Assembly: GCA_035712285.1 (NCBI GenBank)
Contig: DASTBA010000042.1
Coordinates: 1-24,093 of the forward strand
DNA from: CAMLHP01 sp035712285
GTDB lineage: Bacteria; Gemmatimonadota; Gemmatimonadetes; Gemmatimonadales; GWC2-71-9
Reading direction: 5' to 3'
Length of the DNA stretch: 24,093 nt
The notes below the pieces were generated by a model. That model had not been told where the DNA came from. It worked only from the letters and a program-made list of their open reading frames with translations, and made no database searches. Below are positions 22,526 through 24,093 of the stretch, piece by piece. The translations under genes and the position numbers were made by a program. Every line of letters begins with the position of its first letter. The first letter of the stretch is position 1.

Positions 22526-23146
22526 ATGCGAATCGCAACCACGCTGTACACGCTGATGCTGGTGCCGGGGCTCGCCCTGGCGCAGGGGAATGCGCAGGCC
22601 GGCGCCTCGACGCAGACGGACGCCGGCGTCAGCGCCCAGTGGTCCCGTTCCAATGCCCAGTCCGACAGCACGTCGCGCGGCCAGGCGGGCGTGACGATGT
22701 CGTCCGCCACCAGTGTCAAGCTTGCCGTGCTTCGCCAGGAGGCGCGGGACAGCCAGGTGCCGGAACAGGCGCTGGTGAATGTCGTGGCGGAAGGGTCGGC
22801 CAAGGGGGCGAGCGAGGTGCAGATCGTGAGCGCTGCCCGCACCACGCTGCACCAGATGATCGAAGCGCGGCAGGCGCTCATCGCGGCGGGCCGGGCTGAG
22901 CCGTCGGACATGGAAATCGAGTCGGGTGCCCAGCTGATCGCCCGGGGTGCCACCAGCGCCGAGCTGCAGTCGCTGGCGGTCGGCGGCAGTCTCACCAGCG
23001 CCAGCGCGGCGAACATCGGTGGCGTGGTGCCGGTGACCGCGAGCGGTGCCACCAGCGTCTCGACCGCGGCCAACACGGCGGGCGGGATGGCGAGCGTCAC
23101 CGGCCAGGCGGCCGGAGCGCTGACGGCAGGTCTCGGCCCGCGGTAA
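22526..23146 (+). CDS. Secreted Ala/Ser-rich protein of unknown function
   Basis: 206 residues with a signal peptide (MRIATTLYTLMLVPGLALAQG); GGAGAG lies before ATG 22526. The mature protein starts with a low-complexity Gln/Thr/Ser/Gly stretch. A helical middle follows (SVKLAVLRQEARDSQVPEQALVNVVAEG and RTTLHQMIEARQALIAAGRAEPSDMEIESGAQLIARG), with two related segments that both contain Ala-Glu-Gly/Arg-Gly-Ala and may be a short internal repeat. It ends in a Gly/Ala/Thr-rich tail (NTAGGMASVTGQAAGALTAG). I do not recognise a family. Three bases separate it from the barrel/CBM48-like gene, so it is probably an exported partner of that protein. A strong hairpin follows. Confidence 0.8.
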   Translation: MRIATTLYTLMLVPGLALAQGNAQAGASTQTDAGVSAQWSRSNAQSDSTSRGQAGVTMSSATSVKLAVLRQEARDSQVPEQALVNVVAEGSAKGASEVQIVSAARTTLHQMIEARQALIAAGRAEPSDMEIESGAQLIARGATSAELQSLAVGGSLTSASAANIGGVVPVTASGATSVSTAANTAGGMASVTGQAAGALTAGLGPR

Positions 23147-23170
23147 CGCCGAGGCCGTCGTTCGGGGCGT

Positions 23171-23205
23171 CACGAGGTGCCGGCGGGGGTTGCCGGCACC
23201 TCGTG
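23171..23205 (+). terminator. Strong hairpin after the secreted-protein operon
   Basis: Two perfect 14-base arms (CACGAGGTGCCGGC and GCCGGCACCTCGTG) surround a 7-base loop. The hairpin starts 25 bases after the stop of the Ala-rich protein gene and is followed by CGTTT. The stem is very stable; the T-run is short, which is common in high-GC genomes. Confidence 0.75.
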
Positions 23206-23342
23206 CGTTTGGTCCGGTGGTTCGCGATCGGGGTGGACCTGGCGAGCCGGCGGCTGGTGATGGACTGGGGAGGTGGGGTGTTGGTCGAGGAGCGGTGGCG
23301 GTGGCGGAGCCGAGGCGATTCGGGGCCTTGGGTCGCCGGTTG

Positions 23343-23406
23343 CAGGCGTACAGGCGTACAGGCGTACAGGCGTGCTGGCGTACAGGCGTGCAGACTTGCT
23401 GGCGTG
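23343..23406. repeat. 8-bp tandem repeat (eight units)
   Basis: Eight consecutive 8-base units based on CAGGCGTA: three identical copies, then variants CAGGCGTG, CTGGCGTA, CAGGCGTG, CAGACTTG and CTGGCGTG. It lies in a gene-poor stretch (23206-23688) between the hairpin and the last gene. Frames through it on both strands look like low-complexity shadows (ACTPVRLY-type repeats on the minus strand). I see no other feature in this stretch. Confidence 0.9.
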
Positions 23407-23697
23407 CACGGCGCCAAGGCGGCCGGGCTTCAGCTCCTCGCAGTCCATGACGCGTCGGCTGCGGGGCCAAGTCGGTTCACGGCAAGTGTCAGGGTCCACG
23501 GCGTCGCGGGGATGGTCGCCTGGCGGCGACCGGCGGAGGGCAGTAATGGGGCCCGAGACGTGGCGCATCCAGCAGATTCGCAGTCTTTCCCGATTCGGCT
23601 GCGCGGCGTAATATGGAGAGATCGCGAGGTGGTCAGGAATTGAGCCGGTTCTTGCAGTCGAATTCTCGTTAGGCAGCCGCAGGAGGTATTGCGCACG

Positions 23698-24093
23698 TTG
23701 AGCTTCGGTGGTTTCAGGCCTCGCGTTCGTGATCGCCTTCGGGCCGGCAGCAACCAGTTGCTTTGGCTGTTGTCGCGACACGATGTTGTCCATGGCTTGT
23801 CCGTTGGGGTGCCGTGGAGTGACCCAGAACGCTCGGCGGCGACCAAGCTCCGGGCCGCGTTGAATAGTCTTGCCGCCGCGCAGCCTCGGCGGCTCACACG
23901 GATGAGGCGCGACGTGTCGAGGCTCCTGGTCACGTCGGTGCAGATCGCCGACGCGCAGTTTGATCCTCAAACGCGTACCTGCCTTCTGGATCAGTCATTC
24001 GTCTGCAGCCGTGAGGTATCAGCCACCCATCTCGCGGCTGTCATCGTTCACGAAGCTACCCACGCGCGGGTTTTTGCGGCTGGCATCGGTTAT
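23698..24093 (+). CDS. Protein with HEATH zinc-metallopeptidase-like motif (partial, runs off right edge)
   Basis: An open + strand frame from the stop at 23641 to the window end with no internal stop. TTG 23698, 11 bases after a perfect AGGAGG (23681-23686), is the best start; TTG 23689 is too close to that site and no in-frame ATG occurs before 23902. About 132 residues are visible. Near the edge it reads FDPQTRTCLLDQSFVCSREVSATHLAAVIVHEATHARVFAAGIGY. HEATH fits HExxH, with both His and the Glu placed as in zinc peptidases, inside a hydrophobic helix. The third zinc ligand would lie beyond the window. The basic N-terminal region has no family I know. It may be a peptidase or only a zinc-binding domain. 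Confidence 0.65.
   Translation, partial: MSFGGFRPRVRDRLRAGSNQLLWLLSRHDVVHGLSVGVPWSDPERSAATKLRAALNSLAAAQPRRLTRMRRDVSRLLVTSVQIADAQFDPQTRTCLLDQSFVCSREVSATHLAAVIVHEATHARVFAAGIGY

Noticed and set aside
23343..23406. CRISPR array
   Set aside because: The units are 8 bases and directly adjacent, with no spacers and no cas genes.
23170..23970. 266-residue minus strand open frame across the tandem repeat
   Set aside because: It crosses the terminator hairpin and the octamer array and shows only low-complexity sequence; the + strand gene at the right edge has a better ribosome site and a real motif.

Overview
This is a high-GC bacterial window with densely packed genes, many GTG/TTG starts and many secreted or lipid-anchored proteins. 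A membrane-anchored BTAD/TPR regulator, a Hanks-type kinase, several VOC proteins, a CBM48-like module on a secreted protein and a CHxP...HLxHGD beta-helix lipoprotein together suggest a soil-type Gemmatimonadota or a close relative. That placement is inference: the window has no rRNA or other phylogenetic marker.

Layout. (1) 1-2.5 kb: a Ser/Thr kinase running off the left edge, an AraC-family regulator, and a divergent secreted DUF3224 protein. (2) 2.5-8.2 kb: a periplasmic serine hydrolase, a lipoprotein, a beta-helix lipoprotein, and a divergent BTAD-TM-TPR regulator. (3) 8.3-9.2 kb: a VOC protein, the internally deleted remnant of a second VOC gene, and a cupin. (4) 9.3-12.6 kb: a four-gene + strand operon encoding a CuA-type oxidase subunit II, a heme-copper subunit I, a SCO/SenC protein and a polytopic membrane protein. 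The gene order matches norSY-senC-orf1 (sNOR) of ammonia oxidisers. Subunit I has Asn where oxygen-reducing A/B-family enzymes have the cross-linked Tyr, so it may be a nitric oxide reductase. (5) 12.6-15.6 kb, minus strand: a MarC-family protein, a VOC protein and two coupled alpha/beta hydrolases. (6) 15.7-20.8 kb, minus strand: two methyltransferases, a DUF1579-like secreted protein, a DUF1801 protein, a flavin monooxygenase, a DUF4199 membrane protein and a dihydrofolate-reductase-like protein. Most are joined by stop/start overlaps or very short gaps. (7) 20.86-21.1 kb: a decayed gene, then a relatively AT-rich promoter-like region. (8) 21.4-23.15 kb: a secreted barrel-like/CBM48-like protein and a secreted Ala-rich protein, closed by a strong hairpin. 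(9) 23.2-24.1 kb: an 8-bp tandem repeat and the start of a gene with a HEATH zinc-protease-like motif, cut by the right edge.

The main points for follow-up are the Tyr-lacking heme-copper operon, the reciprocally decayed VOC cassette found at two loci, and the small pseudogene at 20.9 kb. All family assignments come from reading motifs; no database search was run.
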